Shown here: positions 1-7,936 of the stretch, piece after piece | Layout: every line of letters starts with the position of its first letter | Position numbering within the stretch: position 1 is the first letter of the stretch | Origin: Bacteroidales bacterium | GTDB lineage: Bacteria > Bacteroidota > Bacteroidia > Bacteroidales > GCA-2748055 | Length of the DNA stretch: 12,070 bases | NCBI GenBank assembly: GCA_029934875.1 | Contig: JAOZLK010000065.1 | Coordinates: 1-12,070 of the forward strand | Direction: 5' to 3' | The notes under the pieces: generated by a model | What the model saw: the letters and a program-made list of their open reading frames with translations, nothing else | Databases searched by the model: none | What the model was told of the DNA's origin: nothing | Position numbers and translations under genes: made by a program

Positions 1-130
1 TCGCTAATTCGGACAGGCGCTTTAGGTCTGTTAGTTCATCGAGCAGTGAGGAGGTATTGACCTCCTGAGAAATGACAGGGCTATGGCAGGTAATTGCGAT
101 CAATAACGATAGGGATAAAAAAGTCTTCAT
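1..130 (-). CDS. Secreted protein, N-terminal fragment, probably DUF2961 (GH172-like)
   Basis: Only the first 43 codons are present; the gene runs off the left edge. The ATG at 130 opens a frame starting MKTFLSLSLLIAITCHSPVI, a short basic start and a hydrophobic stretch that form a signal peptide, with cleavage probably just before or after SQE (residues 21-23). The mature start, SLLDELTDLKRLSEL, resembles the opening of DUF2961 proteins, which usually begin with a 'SLL.EM.D...LA' segment before a conserved SSYDR motif that would lie outside the window. Some DUF2961 proteins are now classed as GH172, acting on fructofuranosides or D-arabinofuranosides. The family call rests on about 20 residues and is tentative; the presence of a secreted protein gene is much surer. 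It starts 41 bp after the GH106 stop on the same strand, so it is probably the next gene of the same operon. A lipoprotein is less likely, since Cys15 is not in a good lipobox. Confidence 0.6.
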   Translation of the reverse strand, partial: MKTFLSLSLLIAITCHSPVISQEVNTSSLLDELTDLKRLSELA

Positions 131-171
131 CTTTTTGTTATTTGTTTAGTCTGATAGTATGGCAAGTAAAA

Positions 172-3100
172 CTACAAAGCATTTATGAGGCGCACTGGAC
201 CCAGTAATCCTGCCGGTTGCAGTGGTGCATCCTTATTGTAATAGAACCATGAGGTGAAAGTGTAACGTCCGGATGACGGACGTGGTTGATTATTGATTAG
301 CCAAGCTGGCAAATCTTTTAATCCGCGTGACTTGACATTGACATCGTAGCTACCCAAACGATCCCCTACCTGGTTACCTGGCACTGTTTCGAAATCATCA
401 GGTTCAAACTCATCACCAATCAAACGATTTACCCAGGTATTCACCACCGTAATTTCAAGCTCATTCCCTTTCTTCTTCAGAAGTCCGACCGGAATAGTTA
501 CGCGCCACGGAGCACACCAAACCGTTCCTATATCCTTGCCATTTAGTTTTATCTGAGCCAGATTGTGTACTTTACCCAGATCGAGAAAAACAGAGCTTGA
601 GAGATTAGGGGCAGAAAATGGCAAATCGAAAGTCTTATGATAAACTGCAGAACCGGAATAGTACTTGATACCCTTTTCAGCATTTGTACTCCAGTCTTTC
701 AGTTGGTCAAAAATTACCAGATCATCAGGACCTCCCCAACGCGGATTAAAAGAGACTTTCCATGGTCCGGAAACCTCCATCACAGACTTCATATTTGCAA
801 AATTAACTTCTGACTTCAGGCCCTGACTCTCTGCTTTCTTGCGAAAAACAACAAATCCGCTTTGCAAAGCTTCGAAGCTAAGGGAAATGACTGTGCGCCC
901 TTTTTCGAAACGAAACTCCGGCAGTTCACGCAAGGATCCATCAACAGGATTCCACCATTCTGCTTGTAAACCGCTGACCTCAAAGCTGGCCTCCACCTGG
1001 GCAGGTTTATAGTCATGATTGCAAACGAACCAATATTTCGTCTCATTGTCAATGCGCTGATAGTATCTCAGATCGGGACGTGATGAGTCTGAGGAGGATT
1101 CATACATAAGATCAGGCAGCTTGCCAATTTTCCTCATTCCGTCCTCCAGCGACATTCCTGAGATCACTTTTCCTGAACCAAGTTTACGTTCCATTGGAAG
1201 CCTTAAGTCAACGTTCTTCCCCCATATTTCATCAATCAGATTTGCGATTTGAACATCACAATCAGGATAGTTTTCCAAACTAGCAGATCTTCGGGGCGGT
1301 GGATTACCGATCACGACAGCTCCAGCCTCAATCAGTGTCTTAATTTTCTTCAGAGCTTCAGGAGTTAATGCATCGCCGGTGAGCTGCAGGGCGTAAAACT
1401 CTACACCATGTGGCAGAACTAGTTTGCCGTTCTTCACGGAGAGAGTATTCAGCAAGACTTCATCGGTAAGCTGAGCTGTACGATATTCTCCGTGAGAAGT
1501 GCTTGGGTCCGATTCAAAATTGGAAGGATAGCGTAGTGCATGAAAAACAGGTTTCCCCTGCTGCAGCATATACTGACAACGAGCCAGATACTCGTGCCAT
1601 GGGCGGGAATACGGCCACCAAGTCAGGTGCCGGCTAAGCTGTGTACCCCAATAACCCATTGTAAGTCCCGGTTGGTAATTATCGTGGAAAGGATTGTGCA
1701 CGAAGCTATGCATGTAAAAATAATTGATTCCAAGAGCGAAAGCCGCATCACCGGAGCGTTTAAGTATCCATGGATCATTTCGCCAGGCACTGTTAAAGGA
1801 TTCGGCTGTAAATGCTTCAGCCCAAGCGATATTGCGGTCATATATAGCAGCAATCTCCGGAGCATTACCAATTCTCTGTCCGAATTTACCACCTTCCCCT
1901 ACCCAAAATTCAGCACCGGGCATAGTAGATTTTCCACCTACTGTGGTCCAATCCAGCGGGACTTTAAAATAGGGTTCAGTTATCCACACTAAACTATCCT
2001 CATCGGCTATCTGGCGCAAGGTTCCCTGGAACCGCTCTGCCCACAACTCGGAGATTGTCCGAAGCATATCCTCACGAAAACGCGTGGTGAGTTCAATGGA
2101 TCCAATAATGATAGGCTCGGCTTTAAGCTCATTATCGATTTGGACCAATTCCCGGTCAAGTATTTCAGTATGTTGATATTGCCAGGCAGGCAGCCATGGC
2201 GTACAGTCGTAGCCTCGTCGTGCTTTAAATTCTTCACGGAAATCCAAGCCAAAATCTTGAAAACCAGTTTCGTAACTATCTGTCTCAAACTCTTTAAATG
2301 ATGTGTATCCCTTGGCCCGGGCTTCGCTTAAAATCCTTCCGATCATATTGTCGTAAACGATGCGTACTGCATCCGGATCCATACGATCCACTTCCAATCC
2401 GATAGATTCTGGGGGTGCGGGGTGATTGATACCATTCTCAGATACCAGACAAACCCGGTAGATAGTCCAATTACCCGCGGGAGCCACCCACGAGAGCCGC
2501 CCCTCTTTGTCCAGGTAGTTGGAAAGATTCAGCACTTTGTCGAGGGGAAGGGGTTCGCTGTTTTCTGGATCAGGTACGGCTAGCACTGCCTCGTCACGAA
2601 AAAAATTCTCTTTCGACTCGGGTAGCATTCCAAAAGTATGATTCCATTCCGGAATCTGGTTGCCTCCACTTGTAACAGGTGAGGACTTGGGTCTGGGCAA
2701 TAACTGGTCAAATTTGGCAGGGCCAGACACCCTGACACTGGTTACGGCCATTTTCTTGGTCCCCTTGGACGGAGGAACCCATGGTCCCCCGACATGACCC
2801 CATCCCGGACAAACGAAAGAGCCCATCTCCAGCCCCAAACGATCGCATTCGCCTATTGCAAAGTTAACCAAGTTGAACCAGGCATTGCTTAAGATTTGAA
2901 CCTTACCCGGATAATCGAGGTAGGACCACTGACGCGGATACGGGCACTGGTCTGGCATCTGAACAAGCATTACTTTCCCAATCCCTTGCGCCTCCATTGC
3001 TTCAAGATCTTTTGTAATGCCCTCGCGGCTGATCATTCCTCCCATCCAATCCCACAGCACACCGGGACGAGCAGATAAAGGAGGATTCTTAAATTGCTCA

Positions 3101-3207
3101 GACACACTTTCTCCATGGTCAGAATAAACAGCTTCCGTTTGTGCTGTAAGGTGCAGCATTGCGGTCGATGAAATAAGCAACAGAGCTGTTGCTATAATTC
3201 TGAACAT
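172..3207 (-). CDS. GH106-family alpha-L-rhamnosidase, secreted
   Basis: The 1011-residue protein matches the large GH106 family, whose known members are calcium-dependent inverting exo-alpha-L-rhamnosidases. Residues 1-22 are a signal peptide with probable cleavage after LTA. The N-terminal part has the family's opening pattern, RPGVLWDWMGGMISREGI (47-64) followed by DLEAMEAQGIGKVML, which starts a TIM-barrel-like catalytic region to about 560. Conserved-looking acidic stretches are FETDSYETG (307-315) and EAFTAES (464-470); I cannot assign the catalytic pair with certainty. Residues about 811-935 form a C-terminal beta-sandwich, with GPWKVSF and the family-typical KLNGKDIGTVWCAPWRV (887-903). 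The length is normal for the family and no frameshift is seen. There is no T9SS tail, so it is probably periplasmic. Its ATG lies 8 bp after the GH78 stop, which implies co-transcription and perhaps coupled translation. Its GC content is visibly higher than that of GH78. Confidence 0.88.
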   Translation of the reverse strand: MFRIIATALLLISSTAMLHLTAQTEAVYSDHGESVSEQFKNPPLSARPGVLWDWMGGMISREGITKDLEAMEAQGIGKVMLVQMPDQCPYPRQWSYLDYPGKVQILSNAWFNLVNFAIGECDRLGLEMGSFVCPGWGHVGGPWVPPSKGTKKMAVTSVRVSGPAKFDQLLPRPKSSPVTSGGNQIPEWNHTFGMLPESKENFFRDEAVLAVPDPENSEPLPLDKVLNLSNYLDKEGRLSWVAPAGNWTIYRVCLVSENGINHPAPPESIGLEVDRMDPDAVRIVYDNMIGRILSEARAKGYTSFKEFETDSYETGFQDFGLDFREEFKARRGYDCTPWLPAWQYQHTEILDRELVQIDNELKAEPIIIGSIELTTRFREDMLRTISELWAERFQGTLRQIADEDSLVWITEPYFKVPLDWTTVGGKSTMPGAEFWVGEGGKFGQRIGNAPEIAAIYDRNIAWAEAFTAESFNSAWRNDPWILKRSGDAAFALGINYFYMHSFVHNPFHDNYQPGLTMGYWGTQLSRHLTWWPYSRPWHEYLARCQYMLQQGKPVFHALRYPSNFESDPSTSHGEYRTAQLTDEVLLNTLSVKNGKLVLPHGVEFYALQLTGDALTPEALKKIKTLIEAGAVVIGNPPPRRSASLENYPDCDVQIANLIDEIWGKNVDLRLPMERKLGSGKVISGMSLEDGMRKIGKLPDLMYESSSDSSRPDLRYYQRIDNETKYWFVCNHDYKPAQVEASFEVSGLQAEWWNPVDGSLRELPEFRFEKGRTVISLSFEALQSGFVVFRKKAESQGLKSEVNFANMKSVMEVSGPWKVSFNPRWGGPDDLVIFDQLKDWSTNAEKGIKYYSGSAVYHKTFDLPFSAPNLSSSVFLDLGKVHNLAQIKLNGKDIGTVWCAPWRVTIPVGLLKKKGNELEITVVNTWVNRLIGDEFEPDDFETVPGNQVGDRLGSYDVNVKSRGLKDLPAWLINNQPRPSSGRYTFTSWFYYNKDAPLQPAGLLGPVRLINAL

Positions 3208-3215
3208 TTATTTTA

Positions 3216-5936
3216 TTATTTAGTTACCTCAAAACTATAGTCTCCCGAACCTAATCCCAACTCAACATAACCATCTCCAGATTCTCTTATTTCTATTCCA
3301 TTCACATTAGATAAAGCCAATCCATTTTCTTTTATTTTATCTTCTGAAGAAGCTGGAACAAAGACTCTGGCAATGGTATTTGCAGGAATAGAAACATTCA
3401 TTAAAATTTTATTGTCGTTTAACTCCCAGTCAGATTTAATCTCGCCATACATGGAATTATAACTGGCCTTTGCATAGCTTAAATCACCACCAATTTCAGG
3501 TTTGATATAGAATGTTTTAAATCCGGGTGAGCTTTGGTTTATACCTGCAATCGTTCTGTACATCCAATCGCCAACAGCACCATAGGCATAATGATTGAAA
3601 GAATTCATGCTTGCATCCTGAAAACTTCCGTCTGGTTTTATACCATCCCAACGTTCCCAAATGGTTGTTGCCCCTCTGGTTACAGGATATAACCACGAAG
3701 GATATTCTGTACGATTTAAGAGCATATATGCCTCATCATTATAGCCATACTCTGATAAAACATGATTGATATATGGAGTACCGAGAAAACCAGTGGTAAT
3801 ATGTCCAAATTTCCTTACATCATCAGCTAATCGTTTTGCAGCCATTTCCTTTTCTCCCCCGGGAAGAAGATTAAAATATAAGGCCACTGCATAAGCTGTT
3901 TGTGTGTTGGAACTCAATCGACCTTTTTCTGTCACGAACTCCCTGTTAAAAGCTAATTTTATATTCTCAAACAATTGTGCATAATCTTTTGCGTCTTCAG
4001 ATTTGCCAAGTATTTCAGCTGTTTGCTGTAATAAATTAGTAGAGTGTGCAAAAAAAGCTGTGGCCAATAAGTCTTTATCCGTGGTTGCTCCTGGATAGCC
4101 CCTGGTATCCTCAGGAATATATGCCAGCCAATCACCAAAGTGCCAATCTGTATTCCATAAATAAGAATCTCCGGCAGTTTTTCTTTGATACTCTACCCAG
4201 GCTTTCATACTTTCGTATTGGTCTTCCAGAATTGTTTTATCTCCATAATACTGATAAACAATCCATGGAACAATTACTCCGGCATCTGCCCATCCACAAG
4301 CTCCAGTAGAATTTTCCCCTAGATTATTTGGGACTACCCATGGAATGCGCCCTTTATCATCCTGATCGAGAGCAAGATCTTTCAGCCATTTTTTATAAAA
4401 GGCAGGCGTGTACATATTAAAACAAGCTGTAGTTGCAAATGCTTGTGCATCGCCGGTCCATCCCAAACGCTCGTCACGTTGGGGACAATCAGTAGGTATA
4501 TCAACAAAATTGCCTTTTTGTCCCCACTGAATATTATTTTGTAGTTGATTTATGAGCGGATTAGAACACTCAAAACTTCCTGTAGTCGGAATGTGAGAAT
4601 GTACCACAATCCCAGTAATATTTTCGTTATCCGGCATATCCGGAAAACCTTCCAGAAGTAAATACCTGAATCCCATAAAGGAAAAATGAGGCTCATAAAT
4701 CTCTTCTCCTTCACCTTTTAATATGTATTCAATCAATTGACTCGCTTCTCGCAGGTTCTCTGTATAAAAATTACCTTCTTGATCCAGGACCTCTGCATGT
4801 TTCAAAGTTATTTTCGTTCCTTTTGGTCCCTTAATTTTCAGCTTAATCCAGCCCACCATATTCTGCCCCATATCGGCAATAACTTCACCTTTATCATTCT
4901 GCCATATTTTGACAGGTTTTATCTCCTCATTTTTAATGACCGGTACGCCTTGAGATCCAACCAGTATATCTGTGGATTGATTTAGAATAGTTGTTCCCTT
5001 CCAATTAGAGTCGACAAATCCTGCATTACTCCATCCCGACATTTCCTTGCGGGCATCATAAGATTCACCATCATAAAGTGTCGAAGATAAAATGGGGCCT
5101 GTCGTAGATTTCCAGCTATCATCGGTAAGGATGGTTTTCTGTGTTCCATCGGTATATTCTATTTCAAGCTGCACAATTCCGGCAAGATGCTGAAAGTAAG
5201 CATCTGCATGGATATTGGATTTAAAATGTCGAACCCATCCATTTCCCAGTACAAATCCGATGGCATTATTTCCTTGATTTACAAAGTCAGTTACATCATA
5301 AACCTGGTACTGAATGCGGTTTTTATAGGAAGTCCATCCAGGTGTTAAATATTCATTCCCCGCACGCTCACCATTCAAGTAAAGCTCATAAATCCCAATA
5401 GATGAAGTATATACCCTGGCCTTTTTTACTTTTTTAGATAAGTTGAACTCTTTGCGAAAATAAGGTGATGGATCGGGTTCTTCTTTTTGATCAAAGCTGG
5501 ATCTAATCCATTGAGCCTTCCATTCTGAAGCGGAATAAAATCCTGTTTCGAAAAAAGCAGCTTCGCTCCAGGATGATTCATTTTTACCGCACCAAACACG
5601 TACTCTCCAATAAACTCTTTGCAAACTCTCCAATTCCTTACCCTCATACTTGTTATGAATTGAGCTTGAAGATTCCGTTTTGTTTGAATCCCAAAGCAAA
5701 TTTTTTCCTCTTTTTAAATCGCTCAGACTAAGTGATGCCTGAATTTGATAATAATCCTGTAAAGTATTTCGCTCGGTGGCCAGAACTTTCCAACTCAAGC
5801 CCGGATTTTTAACATCAATGTTTATGGGATTGGTTTTATATTCTGTTTTTAAATCGTAAAATGAAACCTGGTTTCTACCATAAATACATATAGAAACCAT
5901 CAGCAGAACAGCTGTAAGGAGTTTTTTGATTTTCAT
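3216..5936 (-). CDS. GH78 alpha-L-rhamnosidase, secreted
   Basis: This 906-residue enzyme should hydrolyse terminal alpha-L-rhamnose with inversion. Residues 1-20 are a signal peptide. The domain order is the usual one: an Ig-like N-terminal domain (about 25-135), the Bac_rhamnosid_N beta-sandwich (about 170-340, containing YELYLNGERAG), a second beta domain (about 345-450), the (alpha/alpha)6 catalytic barrel (about 455-800) and a C-terminal beta domain (about 805-900). The signature DCPQRDERLGWTGD starts at residue 483. By spacing against the Streptomyces avermitilis enzyme SaRha78A (D630, E636, W640, D643, E895, H916, from memory), D483, E489, W493, D496, E761 (in WERWD) and H782 match, with E489 the predicted general acid and E761 the general base. 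All key residues are therefore present and it should be active. It lacks a sorting tail and is probably periplasmic. It is translated just ahead of GH106, and its leader carries a 12-bp inverted repeat. Confidence 0.95.
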   Translation of the reverse strand: MKIKKLLTAVLLMVSICIYGRNQVSFYDLKTEYKTNPINIDVKNPGLSWKVLATERNTLQDYYQIQASLSLSDLKRGKNLLWDSNKTESSSSIHNKYEGKELESLQRVYWRVRVWCGKNESSWSEAAFFETGFYSASEWKAQWIRSSFDQKEEPDPSPYFRKEFNLSKKVKKARVYTSSIGIYELYLNGERAGNEYLTPGWTSYKNRIQYQVYDVTDFVNQGNNAIGFVLGNGWVRHFKSNIHADAYFQHLAGIVQLEIEYTDGTQKTILTDDSWKSTTGPILSSTLYDGESYDARKEMSGWSNAGFVDSNWKGTTILNQSTDILVGSQGVPVIKNEEIKPVKIWQNDKGEVIADMGQNMVGWIKLKIKGPKGTKITLKHAEVLDQEGNFYTENLREASQLIEYILKGEGEEIYEPHFSFMGFRYLLLEGFPDMPDNENITGIVVHSHIPTTGSFECSNPLINQLQNNIQWGQKGNFVDIPTDCPQRDERLGWTGDAQAFATTACFNMYTPAFYKKWLKDLALDQDDKGRIPWVVPNNLGENSTGACGWADAGVIVPWIVYQYYGDKTILEDQYESMKAWVEYQRKTAGDSYLWNTDWHFGDWLAYIPEDTRGYPGATTDKDLLATAFFAHSTNLLQQTAEILGKSEDAKDYAQLFENIKLAFNREFVTEKGRLSSNTQTAYAVALYFNLLPGGEKEMAAKRLADDVRKFGHITTGFLGTPYINHVLSEYGYNDEAYMLLNRTEYPSWLYPVTRGATTIWERWDGIKPDGSFQDASMNSFNHYAYGAVGDWMYRTIAGINQSSPGFKTFYIKPEIGGDLSYAKASYNSMYGEIKSDWELNDNKILMNVSIPANTIARVFVPASSEDKIKENGLALSNVNGIEIRESGDGYVELGLGSGDYSFEVTK

Positions 5937-5979
5937 AATAGTGATTTGGAAAGACCTTGATAATGGTGTTCAGAATTGA

Positions 5980-6021
5980 AATATATGTGGTCCACTGAAT
6001 TGCCAGCGAACCACATATATT
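5980..6021. repeat. Perfect 12-bp inverted repeat in the GH78 leader
   Basis: The arms AATATATGTGGT (5980-5991) and ACCACATATATT (6010-6021) are exact reverse complements, separated by 18 bases. The site lies 44 bp upstream of the GH78 start. In RNA it could form a 12-bp stem, but no U-run follows it on the minus strand, so it is not a standard terminator. It could be a dimeric operator, an RNA-stability element protecting the downstream message, or a processing site. The symmetry is seen directly; the role is inferred. Confidence 0.6.
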
Positions 6022-6038
6022 GAATCTATCTCACTAAA

Positions 6039-6060
6039 AATAAACCCTAAGGGGCTTATT
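6039..6060 (-). terminator. Hairpin overlapping the stop of the T9SS gene, possible terminator or attenuator
   Basis: On the minus strand the sequence AATAAGCCC, loop CTTA, GGGTTTATT can form a 9-bp stem with one G-U wobble. It is followed by TTTAG, so U residues lie both in the 3' arm and just after it. The stem includes the TAA stop of the preceding gene (6056-6058). It resembles a weak rho-independent terminator. It could partly separate the receptor/T9SS genes from the rhamnosidase genes, because no good promoter is visible between it and GH78. Confidence 0.5.
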
Positions 6061-7861
6061 TAGTAATAATCAGTTTGTGTATCTCACTCAATGAACCCAC
6101 CTTGACAGTGCAGAAATACATACCCTGGGGCAGATTCCTGCTATCGAAACTTACATTGTGATTACCTGCAGGTTTGAATTCATCTACAAGCATCAATATC
6201 TCCTGTCCAACATTGTTGTATACAGAAATTTTCACATCTGCATTAGCCTCCAAAATGAATTCGATACTTGCTGAACTCCTAATTGGGTTTGGATATACAC
6301 GTGAGAAGTCAAGTGACATCTTCTCAGCAGGATCCACACTCACCAATTCAAATTTTCCAGTATTCCCTGCCTTCATATGTGTAAAGATGGCATCCTTGTG
6401 ATTCTCCCACTTAGCTTTTTCTTCAGGGAACCAGTTCAGGTCACCTAAAGGCAGGTTCTCAATTGATCCGGTTAGGGTAGAAGCATCAGTATACTTTCCA
6501 TTGAAGATAGGCCAAGTATCATTAAAGGTAATGTCTCCATCAGGATCCCAGTGCCAACTTGGCAATTCTGCAATTGTGGGCAAATCATCAGGATTTGGAT
6601 AAGCCAACTGATCTCTCAGGTAGATAATGAAAGCCCATTCACCATATTCTATTGATTTATCATAAATCTTCGAATCAACAAATAAGGGGTCTTGATCATA
6701 GGTCATACTTCCATATGTGAACTTTGGAAAGTTATCATTTGTCTGTCCGGTATAATTGAAAATTTGTGCCTCCTTTGTCTTTCCCATTGCCCATTCATTC
6801 GTATGTGGAGGATCTTGAAAATTACCCTCGGTATAACCAGCAGGCGTCTCAGCGTCCCACATTAGAGGCTGATAGAATACAGGATTCAATCCGTGGATTT
6901 TCATGCTATCATTCCAGTCTCCCATAATTGGATACCACTCAGGTGTGCGATGTAAGCTGTTATAATGAAGATATTGAGTTCTTTCAGAAGGCAGGTCCTC
7001 GCCAACTATGGAGTCGGCCAAGATCATTTGTCTTAATGTATAAACCGGATCTCTTCCTAAGGACATGGTCGGTGCTATTGGAACCACGCTAACATCGAAA
7101 AGCAGGTTATTGGTGTGATACATCTCATTTTCCCATATGGTGAAATCCCATTCTCCCTTATGGCGGATAAAAGTATTATGATTTATATTGATCACATTAT
7201 GAACAACTGCATTCAAACCTCCAAAAATAAAGAAAATCCCCAAGTCAACGAAGGTGTTATTTTCAATCCACACAGTATCCTGCCCTATATCTCCACCTAA
7301 AAGAAACATATGACCGTCATTCATACTTACCATATGGCCATGTCGCAATATGATATTGTTTGTAACAAACAACTTACTTTCTCCTGCAGCGAGATTAAAT
7401 CCATGAGCGTTTGATACCGGGTCAATTACACAATTGTCAAAAACAGACCGGGATCTCAACTTGCTCTGCTGTAAAACCTGGAATCCCAATTGTCCGTTCA
7501 GATCCACATTCATCAGATAGAGATTTTTTACAGTAATATCGCCTTTTGCATCAAACATTGTTCTGATTGCCGTACCTGTTGCTGTACTTCCTGTCTGCAG
7601 CGTTGCAGGCAAAGTCTCTCCGCCATAAATATCGACCTCTTCACCAATAACCTGAAGATGATAGTCCACATTTTCAATAGGTTTAGTCAGACCATACCAC
7701 GCTCCGGCCTGCAACTCGTAAATTCTGTCTCCGCCATATTGATCAATGGCATCATTCAGTGTTCCCTCGCCTGGTGAAACCACCAAGATATCCTGTGCGC
7801 TCAGGTTGCTACCTACAAACAAGCCCACCAGTAAAAACAATAAAGAGTTGAGTTTTTTCAT
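6056..7861 (-). CDS. T9SS-exported protein with beta-helix-like repeats, function unknown
   Basis: The 601-residue protein has a signal peptide (1-22, ending LSAQ) and a C-terminal Por/T9SS type A sorting domain (about 521-601), with VYPNPIRSSASIEF, ISVYNNVGQEI and the terminal GMYFCTVKVGS...KLIITK. It is therefore exported across the outer membrane and either released or anchored on the surface. Residues about 65-255 contain repeated short strands such as ITVKNLYLMNVD, FDNCVI, VTNNIILRHG, IENNTFVDLG and INHNTFIRHKG. These look like turns of a right-handed parallel beta-helix, as in DUF4957/DUF5123 and pectate-lyase-like proteins. Residues about 300-490 are rich in Trp, Tyr and Pro and match nothing I recognise. 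No catalytic motif is evident. It follows the receptor by 75 bp, where SusD would normally be encoded, so a glycan-binding role is plausible but unproven; a lyase is the main alternative. Confidence 0.85.
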   Translation of the reverse strand: MKKLNSLLFLLVGLFVGSNLSAQDILVVSPGEGTLNDAIDQYGGDRIYELQAGAWYGLTKPIENVDYHLQVIGEEVDIYGGETLPATLQTGSTATGTAIRTMFDAKGDITVKNLYLMNVDLNGQLGFQVLQQSKLRSRSVFDNCVIDPVSNAHGFNLAAGESKLFVTNNIILRHGHMVSMNDGHMFLLGGDIGQDTVWIENNTFVDLGIFFIFGGLNAVVHNVININHNTFIRHKGEWDFTIWENEMYHTNNLLFDVSVVPIAPTMSLGRDPVYTLRQMILADSIVGEDLPSERTQYLHYNSLHRTPEWYPIMGDWNDSMKIHGLNPVFYQPLMWDAETPAGYTEGNFQDPPHTNEWAMGKTKEAQIFNYTGQTNDNFPKFTYGSMTYDQDPLFVDSKIYDKSIEYGEWAFIIYLRDQLAYPNPDDLPTIAELPSWHWDPDGDITFNDTWPIFNGKYTDASTLTGSIENLPLGDLNWFPEEKAKWENHKDAIFTHMKAGNTGKFELVSVDPAEKMSLDFSRVYPNPIRSSASIEFILEANADVKISVYNNVGQEILMLVDEFKPAGNHNVSFDSRNLPQGMYFCTVKVGSLSEIHKLIITK

Positions 7862-7936
7862 GTCAATTTAATTTAGATGAATAATAAATATTTAGTAAGT
7901 CATTAATTTTTATGTTATTAAATTCCTTTTCACAAA

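Noticed and set aside
1540..1992. Plus-strand open frame of 150 codons inside GH106
   Set aside because: It lies wholly antisense to a strongly supported gene, and its translation has no recognisable domain or signal peptide. The same applies to the other antisense frames at 4046-4309, 4737-4985, 7490-7777, 8723-9103 and 10367-10690.
5425..5647. Minus-strand 73-codon frame inside GH78
   Set aside because: It overlaps the N-terminal part of GH78 in another frame, has no recognisable features, and GH78 reads through intact.
5867..5936. GH78 as a surface lipoprotein because of Cys17 in its signal peptide
   Set aside because: The surrounding SICIYG does not fit a lipobox (a small residue is needed just before Cys), so ordinary signal peptidase I cleavage is more likely.
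6056..7861. T9SS gene as a SusD homologue
   Set aside because: It has no lipoprotein signal (no Cys after the hydrophobic stretch) and no SusD/RagB-like helical TPR pattern; it has beta-helix-like repeats and a Por sorting tail instead.
7865..7924. 8-bp inverted arms AATTTAAT/ATTAAATT in the spacer between receptor and T9SS gene
   Set aside because: The arms are pure A/T, 44 bases apart and in a very AT-rich spacer, so chance is a good explanation. No terminator is supported here.
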